From Campylobacteraceae bacterium (GTDB lineage Bacteria; Campylobacterota; Campylobacteria; Campylobacterales; Sulfurovaceae): a DNA stretch of 33,171 nt. How positions within the stretch are numbered: position 1 is the first letter of the stretch; every line of letters begins with the position of its first letter. The notes beneath the pieces are model-generated. The model worked only from the letters and a program-made list of their open reading frames with translations. It was not told where the DNA came from and ran no database searches. The DNA is taken from assembly GCA_026986355.1 (NCBI GenBank), contig JALSOO010000155.1, positions 1 through 33,171 of the forward strand. Direction: 5' to 3'. This document shows positions 16,305-24,849 of this stretch, piece by piece. The translations under genes and the position numbers were made by a program.

Positions 16305-17269
16305 ATTAATACCAACTCTAACCAATATTTAAACATCAATAGTATATATAAAAACATAAAGATATAAACCCAAAATTTTATATGTCTATTCTCAATATAT
16401 CCTATTGCAATAACTATTATAGGCATAATAACAGCCACATAACGTTGAGCAAACACCCCTAATATAGATGCAAAAAAGAAGAAGCTCATAAATACAATGG
16501 CATAACCTGCAATAATACGCTCTTGGCTATTATGAAAATCTCCAAAGGTACTTATAATAAAAGCTATCATAAACCAAACTATAGAGTAGGCGATAGAACT
16601 ACCTGCCGAAATATTTCCATATCCTGCATGTCTATCTCCAATAGCAAAAAGTATGGCATCTAATCCAAATTTCATAAATAGAGCGATAGCTAAAGCAACT
16701 ACCAAAGAGATAAAATAGTATTTTCTAGGTTCAACACGGCTATTATAGTAGTATAAAATAAAATAGACACCTATAAATATAGGCATAGAGGAGTGTATAA
16801 AGAACGCTACTATTGCTAAAATAATCTTGATATACCGAGATGATAAATCATAAGCAAATAGTAGTATCCCAAAAGCTAAAGTTATTCGTACCTGTTCTAT
16901 AAAGAGATTCACTGACATGGGATTTAGTAACAACAACATCACTACATACCACTCTACTCTTCTAAAAAAGAAAGAACCATAGAGAACCATTGCAATAAAA
17001 GAGATAACATATAGTGCAAAACGGTAATCATTAAAGGTGATACCTAGAAGATATAATATTCCTCTCCATATAGGTTCACTAAATAGTATTTTTATACCTG
17101 TTATCTCTGCCTCTTTTCCTCCCTCTTGTATATATACAATACGAAAAATATAGTTAGCTGTATCGGCAAACTCTCGTCCTAATATATCAACCCAAGGTAT
17201 TAAAAATACATAAATTGTAGCATAAACAAAAGCCCATATCCAATAGTTTTCATACTCTCTACTCTGCAT
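16301..17269 (-). CDS. EpsG/Wzy-like polysaccharide polymerase
   Basis: The 322-aa protein has about eight to nine membrane helices and features of the EpsG family: an early periplasmic loop with ADTANYIFRI, EPIWRGILYL, and NPMSVNLFIEQVRITLAFGILL, in which the arginine after the NP helix is conserved in polymerases. Such enzymes join lipid-linked repeat units in the periplasm. Identification rests on topology and these motifs, as polymerases are poorly conserved. It starts as TAATG with the CmoA-like stop and overlaps the next flippase by 4 bases, so the three genes are probably co-translated. Confidence 0.7.
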   Translation of the reverse strand: MQSREYENYWIWAFVYATIYVFLIPWVDILGREFADTANYIFRIVYIQEGGKEAEITGIKILFSEPIWRGILYLLGITFNDYRFALYVISFIAMVLYGSFFFRRVEWYVVMLLLLNPMSVNLFIEQVRITLAFGILLFAYDLSSRYIKIILAIVAFFIHSSMPIFIGVYFILYYYNSRVEPRKYYFISLVVALAIALFMKFGLDAILFAIGDRHAGYGNISAGSSIAYSIVWFMIAFIISTFGDFHNSQERIIAGYAIVFMSFFFFASILGVFAQRYVAVIMPIIVIAIGYIENRHIKFWVYIFMFLYILLMFKYWLELVLM

Positions 17270-17976
17270 TACTTAATAACTAAAAAGCCCTCAAAATTCA
17301 TATATTTCTGTACTGATAATATATCAACAAAACCTGCACGTTTTAACATATCTATATTTCCCTCGGTTGAGAAGGGTTCTAATACCCCTTTTAGGCTTCT
17401 TGCTTTGGATATAATCTCTTTGGCATCATAACCTTGGTCAAGCTTATACTCCATATAGAGATTGGAGATAATATCTTGAAAACGTGCATCATTGGCTCTC
17501 ACTTTTTCATATAAAATAAATGCTCCACCCCAATTTAGAGATTGATAGATTTTATTAATTAGCTGTTGTCTAAGTTTTGGGTGAATAAACTGAATCGTAT
17601 AGTATGAGACAATTAAATCTGCTTTTTCTAATGTAATGGTATTCATATCATCACAAACAAAAGAGAGATTAGAACTTTTATAGAGTTGATTTGCCTTTTT
17701 TACCATATCTCTCTCTATCTCTATACCTATAAATTTAGCATCTCTAAAACTATGTCTTTTAGCTAATTTATGGGTCAATGTACCAGCAGATGAGCCAAGC
17801 TCATAACAGATAGAGTCATCTTTGACAAAATAGTCACTAAGCTTAGTAATAAGTTCATGCCCCTCCTCATAGAGAGGTACAGATTTTTTTACATGCTCTT
17901 CAAAATGCTCTACCATAGAGCCATTAAATTTCCAATTTGCATTTTTTGCATCAATTTTATCACCAGACTGTCCCAT
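17269..17976 (-). CDS. CmoA-like SAM-binding enzyme
   Basis: The 235-aa protein resembles CmoA (carboxy-SAM synthase) throughout: FNGSMVEHFEEHVKKSVPLY at the N-terminus, motif I CYELGSSAGTLT, YTIQFIHPKLRQQLINKIY, and the C-terminal GYDAKEIISKARSLKGVLEP, in which R193 falls where CmoA has a substrate-binding arginine. CmoA makes carboxy-SAM from SAM and prephenate for wobble-uridine modification by CmoB. No CmoB is in the window and the gene heads an EPS operon (TAATG overlap with the polymerase), so a recruited methyltransferase is possible. GGAG lies 6 bases before its ATG, and TATACT (plus 18014-18019) is a plausible -10. Confidence 0.75.
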   Translation of the reverse strand: MGQSGDKIDAKNANWKFNGSMVEHFEEHVKKSVPLYEEGHELITKLSDYFVKDDSICYELGSSAGTLTHKLAKRHSFRDAKFIGIEIERDMVKKANQLYKSSNLSFVCDDMNTITLEKADLIVSYYTIQFIHPKLRQQLINKIYQSLNWGGAFILYEKVRANDARFQDIISNLYMEYKLDQGYDAKEIISKARSLKGVLEPFSTEGNIDMLKRAGFVDILSVQKYMNFEGFLVIK

Positions 17977-18058
17977 GAAGGTCTCCTATAATATATTAAA
18001 TTTTTCTTAAAGTAGTATATCTAAAGTTTAATAAAAATAAACATGATTTTATCTGTTA

Positions 18059-19354
18059 CTATATTTTTCTCCCTAACCATTGAGGATAGGAGAAGCGATT
18101 ATCATAGTTATACATTATCGTTAAATAGTCTGTTTGATAGTTCCAATTATTAGAACCAATACCCCATTGGCTATCTTCTGTGGTATTTAAGGAGTAGAAA
18201 TAAGCTCTACTCTTTAAAACTCTTTTAGTCTCTTTTAGGTAGTAATCTAAATACTCCTTGGACATAAAGGCTAATGATGAGGCATTTATAACCAAATCAA
18301 TACTCTTATCTTGGATATAGTCCAATATAAATGGTGGAACAATAATAAAATCATAATCCTCTATAACTGACTCCAAATCATCTAAATAAGGATAGATATC
18401 TTCTAAAAGAGCTATCTTTTTATTTGGAAAATTGTACTTTAAAAAGTAGGCTGTTAAAAGGAGAGTTTCAGGTAAATCTATAAGTATCTGTGTCGTATTT
18501 GGTGTGTAGTAGTGTAAAATTCTACTACTTCCTCCAAATCCTACACCAATATCCAAAATTATATTGCGTCTATTGCTTGAAAAGGGTACATGTTTAATAA
18601 TATCATTAGCAACGACTAGATTTTGTAGTAACTGTTCACTTAATCTATTTCCTCTATAGGTAATTGATTTATAATTTCCTGCCATACTTTCCGATATAGA
18701 TGCTAAAATCTCTTTGTCTATTTTGGACGCAAAACGATGATACTCCATAACCAAATCAATAGCATCTAAATAGCTCTTTTTATATCCATCTTTTATCTCT
18801 ATATAGGAGTATTGATTATTAAATATTTTTGTATATATTGCAGGGTCTCCCCTAAAGTTCTCTAGGCTCTTTTTTATAATTTGATTGTGTTTATCAAAAA
18901 ATAGCTCTCTAAACTCTTTGGATATTCTATCCCACTCACTGCTAATATCTTTACTATCGTGGTTGTATGCCAATAGAAATGAGTTTGTTATCTTTTTATA
19001 GAAGCTATCTTCTATCTCAACCTCATCTATCTGAGCCATTGGGGATTTAGGATATAGGATATTATTGTTCCCTTTTAGATACATCTGCTTATAGTCTATC
19101 TTATCAAATCCATCTATCAAGATACTCTTTTTAAATATTTTATTATTTGAGATAAGTGCTATAAACTCTTTGAACATAAATAGTAATCTTCCAAAGCCAT
19201 TATAAAATAGTATAAATTTATAGGGACAACGATGAGCATTAGTTCTATGAAGTAGAAATTGTGACTGTTTCTGATATATCAGAGAGTCAAAAGATGAAAT
19301 AACTACTCGTCTAAAGAGAATGAGACGCTGTTTTAACCATTTGAGATAAATCAT
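18059..19354 (-). CDS. Putative sugar O-methyltransferase
   Basis: The 431-aa protein fits the long sugar O-methyltransferase family of surface-polysaccharide clusters. It has a poorly conserved N-terminal half with two weakly hydrophobic patches, then YRGNRLSEQLLQNLVVANDI, motif I NIILDIGVGFGGSSR, QILIDLPETLLLTAYFL and VINASSLAFMSKEYLDYYLKE. The C-terminal ends with a YQTDYLTIMYNYDNRFSYPQW stretch of aromatic residues (given here at about residues 400-425). It would methylate a hydroxyl of a sugar in the precursor or finished glycan. AAGGA lies 6 bases before ATG 19354. It stands as a single gene, 82 bases downstream of the CmoA-like start. Confidence 0.75.
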   Translation of the reverse strand: MIYLKWLKQRLILFRRVVISSFDSLIYQKQSQFLLHRTNAHRCPYKFILFYNGFGRLLFMFKEFIALISNNKIFKKSILIDGFDKIDYKQMYLKGNNNILYPKSPMAQIDEVEIEDSFYKKITNSFLLAYNHDSKDISSEWDRISKEFRELFFDKHNQIIKKSLENFRGDPAIYTKIFNNQYSYIEIKDGYKKSYLDAIDLVMEYHRFASKIDKEILASISESMAGNYKSITYRGNRLSEQLLQNLVVANDIIKHVPFSSNRRNIILDIGVGFGGSSRILHYYTPNTTQILIDLPETLLLTAYFLKYNFPNKKIALLEDIYPYLDDLESVIEDYDFIIVPPFILDYIQDKSIDLVINASSLAFMSKEYLDYYLKETKRVLKSRAYFYSLNTTEDSQWGIGSNNWNYQTDYLTIMYNYDNRFSYPQWLGRKI

Positions 19355-19439
19355 ATTTATTCCTTAATTTAATATTAAAAAGGTATTATAACAAAATTAC
19401 TCTTATAACATAAAATGTTATATAATATTTATATTATTT

Positions 19440-19448
19440 TGGTAGAAT
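19440..19448 (+). promoter_or_regulatory. Extended -10 promoter of the secreted glycosidase-like gene
   Basis: TGGTAGAAT (hexamer TAGAAT 19443-19448) matches an extended -10, about 20 bases before ATG 19469. The implied leader is short. It lies in the divergent interval shared with the sugar methyltransferase gene. Confidence 0.35.
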
Positions 19449-19468
19449 AAAAATAAAAAAGAGAAAAT

Positions 19469-20653
19469 ATGAGAAATAGATTTAAAATAATAGTATGTAT
19501 CTCACTACTGTTGAACTCTAGTTATGCTAACGATAAAAAACTTATATTGGCAGAGGGAAACTACTGGAAGCCAATGATGGCAGATAATTTTGTCAAAAAT
19601 TATGAAAAAATAAAAGAGTTACCCTTTGCAGGTTTTGTAATGGTAGGAGATAGCTTTACTCATGAAGTTATGGGTAGAGATAGTAAAATAGATATTAAAG
19701 ATATTTATAGAGAGCTAAAAGGATTAAAAAATCTGTATAAACAGAAAGAGATTTTTCTACAAATAAATATAGATTTTCCTGCTGATTTTTGGAATGATAA
19801 AGCATGGGAGCAGGTATCTAAAAATTTTGCTACGGTTGCCAAGGTGGCAAAAGATTTAAATTTGACAGGGATTGTATTTGATGATGAACCCTATAATGAT
19901 AATGCTCACAAGATGGATAACTTTAAATTTCCGACAAGAGATGAGATAACCAAAGAGTCTAAGAGATGGGAGATTAAAGGGGTGCAACCCTCTTGGGTAG
20001 ATAAAAAAGGGTATCGAAATCCTAATTATAACTTCAAAGAGCATATGACAAAGGTTACAGAGCGATTTAAAGATATTATGCAAAGTATGGGAGAGGTCTA
20101 TCCCAACTTAACACTACTAGTCTACAATGGAGCATCATTTGCTCACCCTAACTCTAATAAACGAGATATTATTGTTACAGATGTAGGATTACCTAGAGAG
20201 CATGAGTATAAAGGTGCTATCTTTGCAGGATTCAAAGAGGGATTAACTAATAACAATATATCTCTTTATGATATGGGAGAGAGTTATAGATATAGAACAG
20301 ATAAACATTTTAAACGAGCCTACCAATGGAGAAAGTATGATATTGCTTTAGATAGTTCAAATCAATTAGATAGTAGTTATCAGTGGATAGTTCCCAAAAA
20401 AGATAGAGCATCATGGTCACAAGATGTTCAAGTAGGATTTATGGTCTTTAATAAAGGTCAAGAGAGTAACTATAAAGAGTATGATACACGAAACAAATCT
20501 ACATTAACAGATATAAAAGAGACACTTCAAAAGGCACTCAAATATAGTGATAAATATGTAGTATACTACTGCCAAGACCAAGATTGGTTGCTTCCCAATC
20601 AAGAACACCCTTTAAAAAAAGGGTGGCTTGAGATGATGAGAGAGCTACCTTAA
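19469..20653 (+). CDS. Secreted TIM-barrel, glycoside-hydrolase-like protein
   Basis: The 394-aa protein begins with a signal peptide (MRNRFKIIVCISLLLNSSYA, cleavage near residue 20) and continues as a likely (beta/alpha)8 barrel. FAGFVMVGDSFTHEV, IFLQINIDFPADFW, LTGIVFDDEPYNDN, NLTLLVYNGASF and YVVYYCQDQDWL look like successive strand ends. The DDE of FDDEPYN at the end of a strand is a good candidate acid/base or nucleophile site. I cannot name a CAZy family. Neighbours suggest action on the locus's own polysaccharide in the periplasm or outside. It overlaps the convergent co-polymerase gene by 9 bases. An 8-bp hairpin (20606-20613 with 20618-20625) lies within its last codons. Confidence 0.65.
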   Translation: MRNRFKIIVCISLLLNSSYANDKKLILAEGNYWKPMMADNFVKNYEKIKELPFAGFVMVGDSFTHEVMGRDSKIDIKDIYRELKGLKNLYKQKEIFLQINIDFPADFWNDKAWEQVSKNFATVAKVAKDLNLTGIVFDDEPYNDNAHKMDNFKFPTRDEITKESKRWEIKGVQPSWVDKKGYRNPNYNFKEHMTKVTERFKDIMQSMGEVYPNLTLLVYNGASFAHPNSNKRDIIVTDVGLPREHEYKGAIFAGFKEGLTNNNISLYDMGESYRYRTDKHFKRAYQWRKYDIALDSSNQLDSSYQWIVPKKDRASWSQDVQVGFMVFNKGQESNYKEYDTRNKSTLTDIKETLQKALKYSDKYVVYYCQDQDWLLPNQEHPLKKGWLEMMRELP

Positions 20654-22936
20654 TCTTTTGGGTTCATCTTGTTGTATTAGACGAGGAGGGGTGGATAACT
20701 CTCTCTTTTTCATTTTTACAAATAGTTTAAATACCAAACCAATATTTTTAAGTCTCTTTTCTCTGATAGCACTCTCTATCTTTTCCAAAGACTCTTTGGT
20801 TGTAACCTCTTCTCTAATAACGACTAATGTTCTATCTGCATATTTTACCAGTTCTAATACTTCTGGTATCTCACTATACGATGGTGTATCTACAAGAATA
20901 TAATCATACTCTTGTTTTAGATGTTCAAAAAAACTCTCTAGTTCATGAGAAAGTATCAATTCAGTAGGGTCAGGTGGAATTGGTCCTGCTGTAATAATAT
21001 CTAAGTTATCACTGATAGATGTATTGAAACGTATATTTCCAAAATTATCTCTTTTACTTAGATAGGTACTCATACCAGAGTAGGGTAAATCCATTCCCAC
21101 ATAGTGATGCAAAGAGGGTTCAACCATATTCAAATCAACAATAACGGTTTTATAATTTACCTCTTTAAAAAATACTGCACTAAGATTAATAAGTGTTGTT
21201 GTTTTTCCCTCTCCTTTGATAGAAGAGGTAATCAAGACAATATTACCTTCATGATTTTTCTTGGAGAATTGTAAATTAATAGCCAATTTTTTATAAGCAT
21301 CTTCAACTCCACGATTGATTCCCTTTTTCTCATCAAATAGAGGAATTTCACCATAAAAAGGGAGTTTTAATCTCTCTTCTATCTCTTGTCGAGTATAAAT
21401 CTTCTTTTTAGATAGTGAACGAAGAAGTGCCAAAATAACACCCAATACCAACCCAATAATACCTGCAATAATTAAAAGCATCATTCGTTTAGGTTTAATA
21501 GGATTGCTTGAAGCGTAAGCTCTATCAATAGCTTCATAATCTGAAAGTGTTGCTACTTTTATCAACTCATTTTCTGATTTTTTCTCTAATAGATAGGTAT
21601 ATACCTTTGAGTTAACCTCATAGTTACGTTTGAAATTGATATAATTTTTCTCTTTTTTAGGTAGTGCTGTTAAGGTTTGCTCATATTTACTTTTCTGTTT
21701 TAATAGATTATTTTGTTTAATTTTTAATTTTCGTTTAAAATTTTTAACATTCAAAACAATACTTTTTCGTATACGATTTATACGTCTATGCAATTTCACT
21801 AGAGGTGGGTATTTATCTGTAAACTCCAGACTTAAATCATCAGCTTTTGCTTGTAATTCCTGAATATCTGTAATAAGCTTTAGTGTAGATTGTGCATTAA
21901 ATTCTAATAAAGTAGGAGCGATAGAGTCCAAATTTCGGTTATGTTTGATAAAAATAAGAAGATTAGAAATCAACTGCTCTTTTAAGTCTATTTCAGATAG
22001 TTGCAACTCAATATCACTCAACTTACCATAAATATCTTTGGAGTTTGTAGATGGGTCAATTGTCTTATTATTGGATTGGTACTCTTCTAATGCATTTTCA
22101 GATTTTTCCAACTTCTTTTTGGTAATTGCCAAACGCTCCTTGAGGAAATCCAAAATCTTACTGTTGATACTATTTTTTTTCGTAATACTTCTATTTATAT
22201 ATACATCAACTAGTGCATCAAGGTATTGATTTGCACGTGTAGGCATGGTGTCTTGAAAAGAGACTTTAATTAGATTGGTATCTAATTTCAATTGTGTTAC
22301 AGATAGAGAGTTTTTAATAATAGTTTCATATATATGACGGCTACTACCTTGTACTTTAATATCAATAGGTGTTTTAAACTCATCTTTTTTAGTTAAGATA
22401 CCTCTAAAATAGGGAGTAACAACCTCTTTATCATAGGGATATATAGTTGCGTTTATATCTTCTTTTGTCTTTAGTCTAAAACCATTTTCTGCAGGTTCTA
22501 CTGTTATAGGATAGTTAATAAATTTTTTATCTATTTTAGTAATAGTATTGAGTTTAATAGGTAGATTATCATAAATCTCTACCTTTTTATATCCCTCTTT
22601 TACAAAGTATTTTACTCTAAAATCAACCTTTTTTAGTGCTTTTTCATTGATTTGAAAAGTTTTTAAGATAGCCATCTCTTGATTTATTCCAACAGTATTG
22701 GTTTTAAATAGACTATCTCTCAATAAATCTTTGCTATCAACTCTATTTTCATTAACTTTGACTTTGATAATGGCATAAGATTCATAAACAGAAGGGGTAA
22801 AATATAGTTTAATTTTCATTAAAACTATAAAAACTATCATTATAAAAAGAATAGACCACTTGTAAGGGGTGACTCTTTTAAAGAGTTCAATAATATAATT
22901 TTCATTAGAAGATTTATTCATGTATATAGCTTTCAT
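20645..22936 (-). CDS. Wzz/Wzc-type polysaccharide co-polymerase with BY-kinase-like ATPase, no Tyr tail
   Basis: The 763-aa protein has an N-terminal Wzz domain: a first membrane helix at about 30-50, a long periplasmic part with coiled coils (about 260-310 and 355-455), and a second helix at about 490-512 preceded by the proline-rich ASSNPIKPKRM. A cytoplasmic P-loop domain follows. Walker A is GEGKTTT (575-581), Walker A' is VIVDLNMVEP (D601), and Walker B is YILVDTP (D683). It controls chain length and export. The C-terminal tail has no tyrosine after residue 699, so the usual Tyr-cluster autophosphorylation of BY-kinases is absent. A TATAAT lies at plus 22961-22966. The start could also be residue 6 (22921). 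Confidence 0.9.
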   Translation of the reverse strand: MKAIYMNKSSNENYIIELFKRVTPYKWSILFIMIVFIVLMKIKLYFTPSVYESYAIIKVKVNENRVDSKDLLRDSLFKTNTVGINQEMAILKTFQINEKALKKVDFRVKYFVKEGYKKVEIYDNLPIKLNTITKIDKKFINYPITVEPAENGFRLKTKEDINATIYPYDKEVVTPYFRGILTKKDEFKTPIDIKVQGSSRHIYETIIKNSLSVTQLKLDTNLIKVSFQDTMPTRANQYLDALVDVYINRSITKKNSINSKILDFLKERLAITKKKLEKSENALEEYQSNNKTIDPSTNSKDIYGKLSDIELQLSEIDLKEQLISNLLIFIKHNRNLDSIAPTLLEFNAQSTLKLITDIQELQAKADDLSLEFTDKYPPLVKLHRRINRIRKSIVLNVKNFKRKLKIKQNNLLKQKSKYEQTLTALPKKEKNYINFKRNYEVNSKVYTYLLEKKSENELIKVATLSDYEAIDRAYASSNPIKPKRMMLLIIAGIIGLVLGVILALLRSLSKKKIYTRQEIEERLKLPFYGEIPLFDEKKGINRGVEDAYKKLAINLQFSKKNHEGNIVLITSSIKGEGKTTTLINLSAVFFKEVNYKTVIVDLNMVEPSLHHYVGMDLPYSGMSTYLSKRDNFGNIRFNTSISDNLDIITAGPIPPDPTELILSHELESFFEHLKQEYDYILVDTPSYSEIPEVLELVKYADRTLVVIREEVTTKESLEKIESAIREKRLKNIGLVFKLFVKMKKRELSTPPRLIQQDEPKRLR

Positions 22937-22960
22937 TAAATATAATTCAATTTTGCGTAA

Positions 22961-22966
22961 ATTATA
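22961..22966 (-). promoter_or_regulatory. -10 box of the co-polymerase gene
   Basis: TATAAT on the minus strand lies 24 bases before ATG 22936, in the short gap that also carries the rightward small-gene promoter. No clear -35 or ribosome site is visible. Confidence 0.35.
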
Positions 22967-23010
22967 CTGCTATTCTCTTTAATTTTCACTATTCTTGCCA
23001 ATTCTTAGTT

Positions 23011-23016
23011 TATAAT
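23011..23016 (+). promoter_or_regulatory. -10 box of the 35-aa small gene
   Basis: TATAAT lies about 20 bases upstream of an AAAGGA ribosome site and 33 bases before ATG 23044. A TTGCCA just upstream is too close to be its -35. Confidence 0.4.
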
Positions 23017-23043
23017 TTAATTATAAAAACAAAGGATAATCAA

Positions 23044-23151
23044 ATGAAAACAGTATCAACACTAGCAGTATATATTTTACTTCAATCATCATCATCAATT
23101 GCTTCAAATCTTCGTAGACAATTACAGAATAAACTTATACACCATTTTTAA
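23044..23151 (+). CDS. Possible 35-aa hydrophobic small protein
   Basis: ATG 23044 follows AAAGGA by 7 bases and opens 35 codons ending in TAA. The N-terminal half is hydrophobic (TLAVYILL), followed by a serine run, and the C-terminal half is basic and ends IHHF. It could be a small membrane peptide or, if processed, a secreted one. It has its own TATAAT upstream and a terminator-like hairpin 8 bases after the stop, so it looks like a complete unit. The transcript could equally be a small RNA of about 170 bases. Confidence 0.4.
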   Translation: MKTVSTLAVYILLQSSSSIASNLRRQLQNKLIHHF

Positions 23152-23159
23152 TTTAAAAA

Positions 23160-23200
23160 GTAATCTTTTTCAATAAGATTACAGCTTTTCTATTTTTTTT
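23160..23200 (+). terminator. Rho-independent terminator after the small gene
   Basis: GTAATCTT (23160-23167) pairs with AAGATTAC (23175-23182) across a 7-base loop. It is followed by a T-rich tail ending in eight T (23193-23200). Confidence 0.55.
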
Positions 23201-23300
23201 ACAAAAATGAATAAAACAATCACTTTTTTTCACGCTTACTACCTATTTTATAGTTATTATTTCATGATTAAATAATCGTTAGATAAAAAGGATAATCATC

Positions 23301-24014
23301 GTGCCAAGTAATAGCCGTTCTCTCCCTATTTTTGAACATATAAATAGTGATATTGGATTGAAATATCTTAATGGTAATATAAGCTTATATTTAAATATAT
23401 TAAATAATTTTTTTAAAAGATATAAAGATTTAGAGCTTATAAATTTAAGAAAAGAGGAGTTATATAATACTATCCATTCTATTAAAGGGTTGTCTTCTAC
23501 ATTAGGAATGACCCACTTAGAACAGATTACTACTCAAATCCAAAAAGAGAAAAATCCATCTATACGACTTATTGATGAGTGTTCTAAAACATTGCAAACG
23601 AATATTCAAGAGTTGAATAAAATCTTCTCTTCTACTAAAAAGTATATATCTAATATTTTAATTATTAATAATGAACCTAATGAGATTGATGAGTTAATGG
23701 AAATTTTAGATGATGATTTTGATATTTTATTGGCACTGAATAGATATGAAGCTTTAGAAATTTTTGAAGAAGAGAGAGTAGATTTGGTAATACTCCACAC
23801 CCAACTAGATGATTTATGTGGTATTTCTATATTTAACTTTTTAAAAAGACATACTAATATCAAAGATATTCCCCTAATCTTCATTACAAAAGAGGATAAT
23901 GAATCTGAGATAAAAGATATTTACCCACAACAAAATATCTCATTTATCTATAGACCGTTTCAAAGAGATAAACTTATAAAACAGATAAAAATATTTAATA
24001 ATTTAAAAAGTTAG
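23301..24014 (+). CDS. Hpt phosphotransfer domain fused to a degenerate receiver
   Basis: The 237-aa protein starts with GTG (AAAGGA 8 bases upstream). The N-terminal Hpt domain has the histidine motif HSIKG with H59. The C-terminal receiver-like domain (about 117-235) keeps the fold pattern but has lost its chemistry. The acidic pair is NN (123-124) in IINNEP, the phospho-acceptor Asp is His166 in LVILHTQLDD, and the lysine is Arg218 in YRPF; the switch Thr196 remains. So it can probably accept or pass phosphate on H59 while the receiver acts only as a binding module. No histidine kinase is adjacent; the next gene encodes a periplasmic binding-like protein. Confidence 0.8.
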   Translation: MPSNSRSLPIFEHINSDIGLKYLNGNISLYLNILNNFFKRYKDLELINLRKEELYNTIHSIKGLSSTLGMTHLEQITTQIQKEKNPSIRLIDECSKTLQTNIQELNKIFSSTKKYISNILIINNEPNEIDELMEILDDDFDILLALNRYEALEIFEEERVDLVILHTQLDDLCGISIFNFLKRHTNIKDIPLIFITKEDNESEIKDIYPQQNISFIYRPFQRDKLIKQIKIFNNLKS

Positions 24015-24142
24015 AATCTTCATATAAAACATAAAATAAAACTTTTTATTTTATTAATTTTAATATTAATTTTATGATTTAAGTTTTATTTTAATTTTAT
24101 CTTATTATACTTTAGTTAATAAAATTAAACTAAAGGTAATTT

Positions 24143-24529
24143 ATGAAATTTCTACTGCTACTACTATTATTTAGCTCTTTAGCTTTCTCTCAAATTAAGA
24201 TTATTTCAAATAATAGTAAATTAAACTCAATTACAATTACAAAAAAAGAGTTAGCTAATTTATATCTAAGAAAGACAGATAAAATTAAAGGTATTAGGGT
24301 TGTTCCATTGGATAACAAATCAAATTTTGAAGAGTTTTATAATAAAATTGTAAATAAATCTAAAAAAGAGCTTCGTGCTTATTGGGCAAGAGAGATGTAT
24401 AAAAGTGAAAGAGTTCCACCTAAAAAGCTCTCTATTCAAGAGCTAAAAGGTATGATAAAAAGTAATAAAAACTATATATCCTACTCCTCATCTGATGTAT
24501 CTGGATTGCTATCTATCTCTATTAAATAG
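24143..24529 (+). CDS. Small PstS-like periplasmic protein
   Basis: The 128-aa protein has a strong signal peptide (cleavage near residue 16, LAFS/QIKI). The rest follows one lobe of the phosphate-type substrate-binding fold: ITKKELANLYLRKTDKIKG, VVPLDNKSNFEEFYNKIV, LRAYWAREMYKSERVPPKK, then a last helix and NYISYSSSDVSG. This short version is common beside two-component genes in proteobacteria. It is too small to be a complete two-lobe binding protein. It lies 128 bases after the Hpt gene with its own possible -10 (TATACT 24106-24111) and AAAGG ribosome site. No ABC transporter genes follow. Confidence 0.7.
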   Translation: MKFLLLLLLFSSLAFSQIKIISNNSKLNSITITKKELANLYLRKTDKIKGIRVVPLDNKSNFEEFYNKIVNKSKKELRAYWAREMYKSERVPPKKLSIQELKGMIKSNKNYISYSSSDVSGLLSISIK

Positions 24530-24530
24530 T

Positions 24531-24564
24531 AAAGTAACTATATGAAATCAAATTGTGTTACTTT
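24531..24564 (+). terminator. Hairpin after the PstS-like gene
   Basis: AAAGTAAC (24531-24538) pairs with GTTACTTT (24557-24564) across an 18-base loop, immediately after the stop. The long loop and short pyrimidine tail make it a weak terminator candidate. I see no gene in the remaining AT-rich stretch up to 24849. Confidence 0.3.
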
Positions 24565-24849
24565 TCTCTACATAAATCAGTTAAAATATCTATTAAATTT
24601 ATCTAATATAATTATATTAATAATACTCTAACTTTATAAAAATATCTACTTTTTGGGCTGTTTTGGTACATAGAAAAACATAGTAAGTTTATTATTACTC
24701 TCATATAGTGTAAACAATAATAATAAAAAACTTTAGAGAAAATTGATATAAAAACTACGATTTTTACTTTACAGTTAAATAATCACTTTTTTATTATTAT
24801 GTTATATACACATATTTCAGGAGTGTAAATATTTTATTGGAGTTCCAAG

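Noticed and set aside
20606..20625. 8-bp hairpin CACCCTTT/AAAGGGTG as a terminator
   Set aside because: It is inside the coding region 9 codons or more before the stop and has no U-tail on either strand.
23256..23276. ATTATTT/AAATAAT inverted repeat before the Hpt gene
   Set aside because: A 7-bp all-AT stem is expected by chance in this composition.
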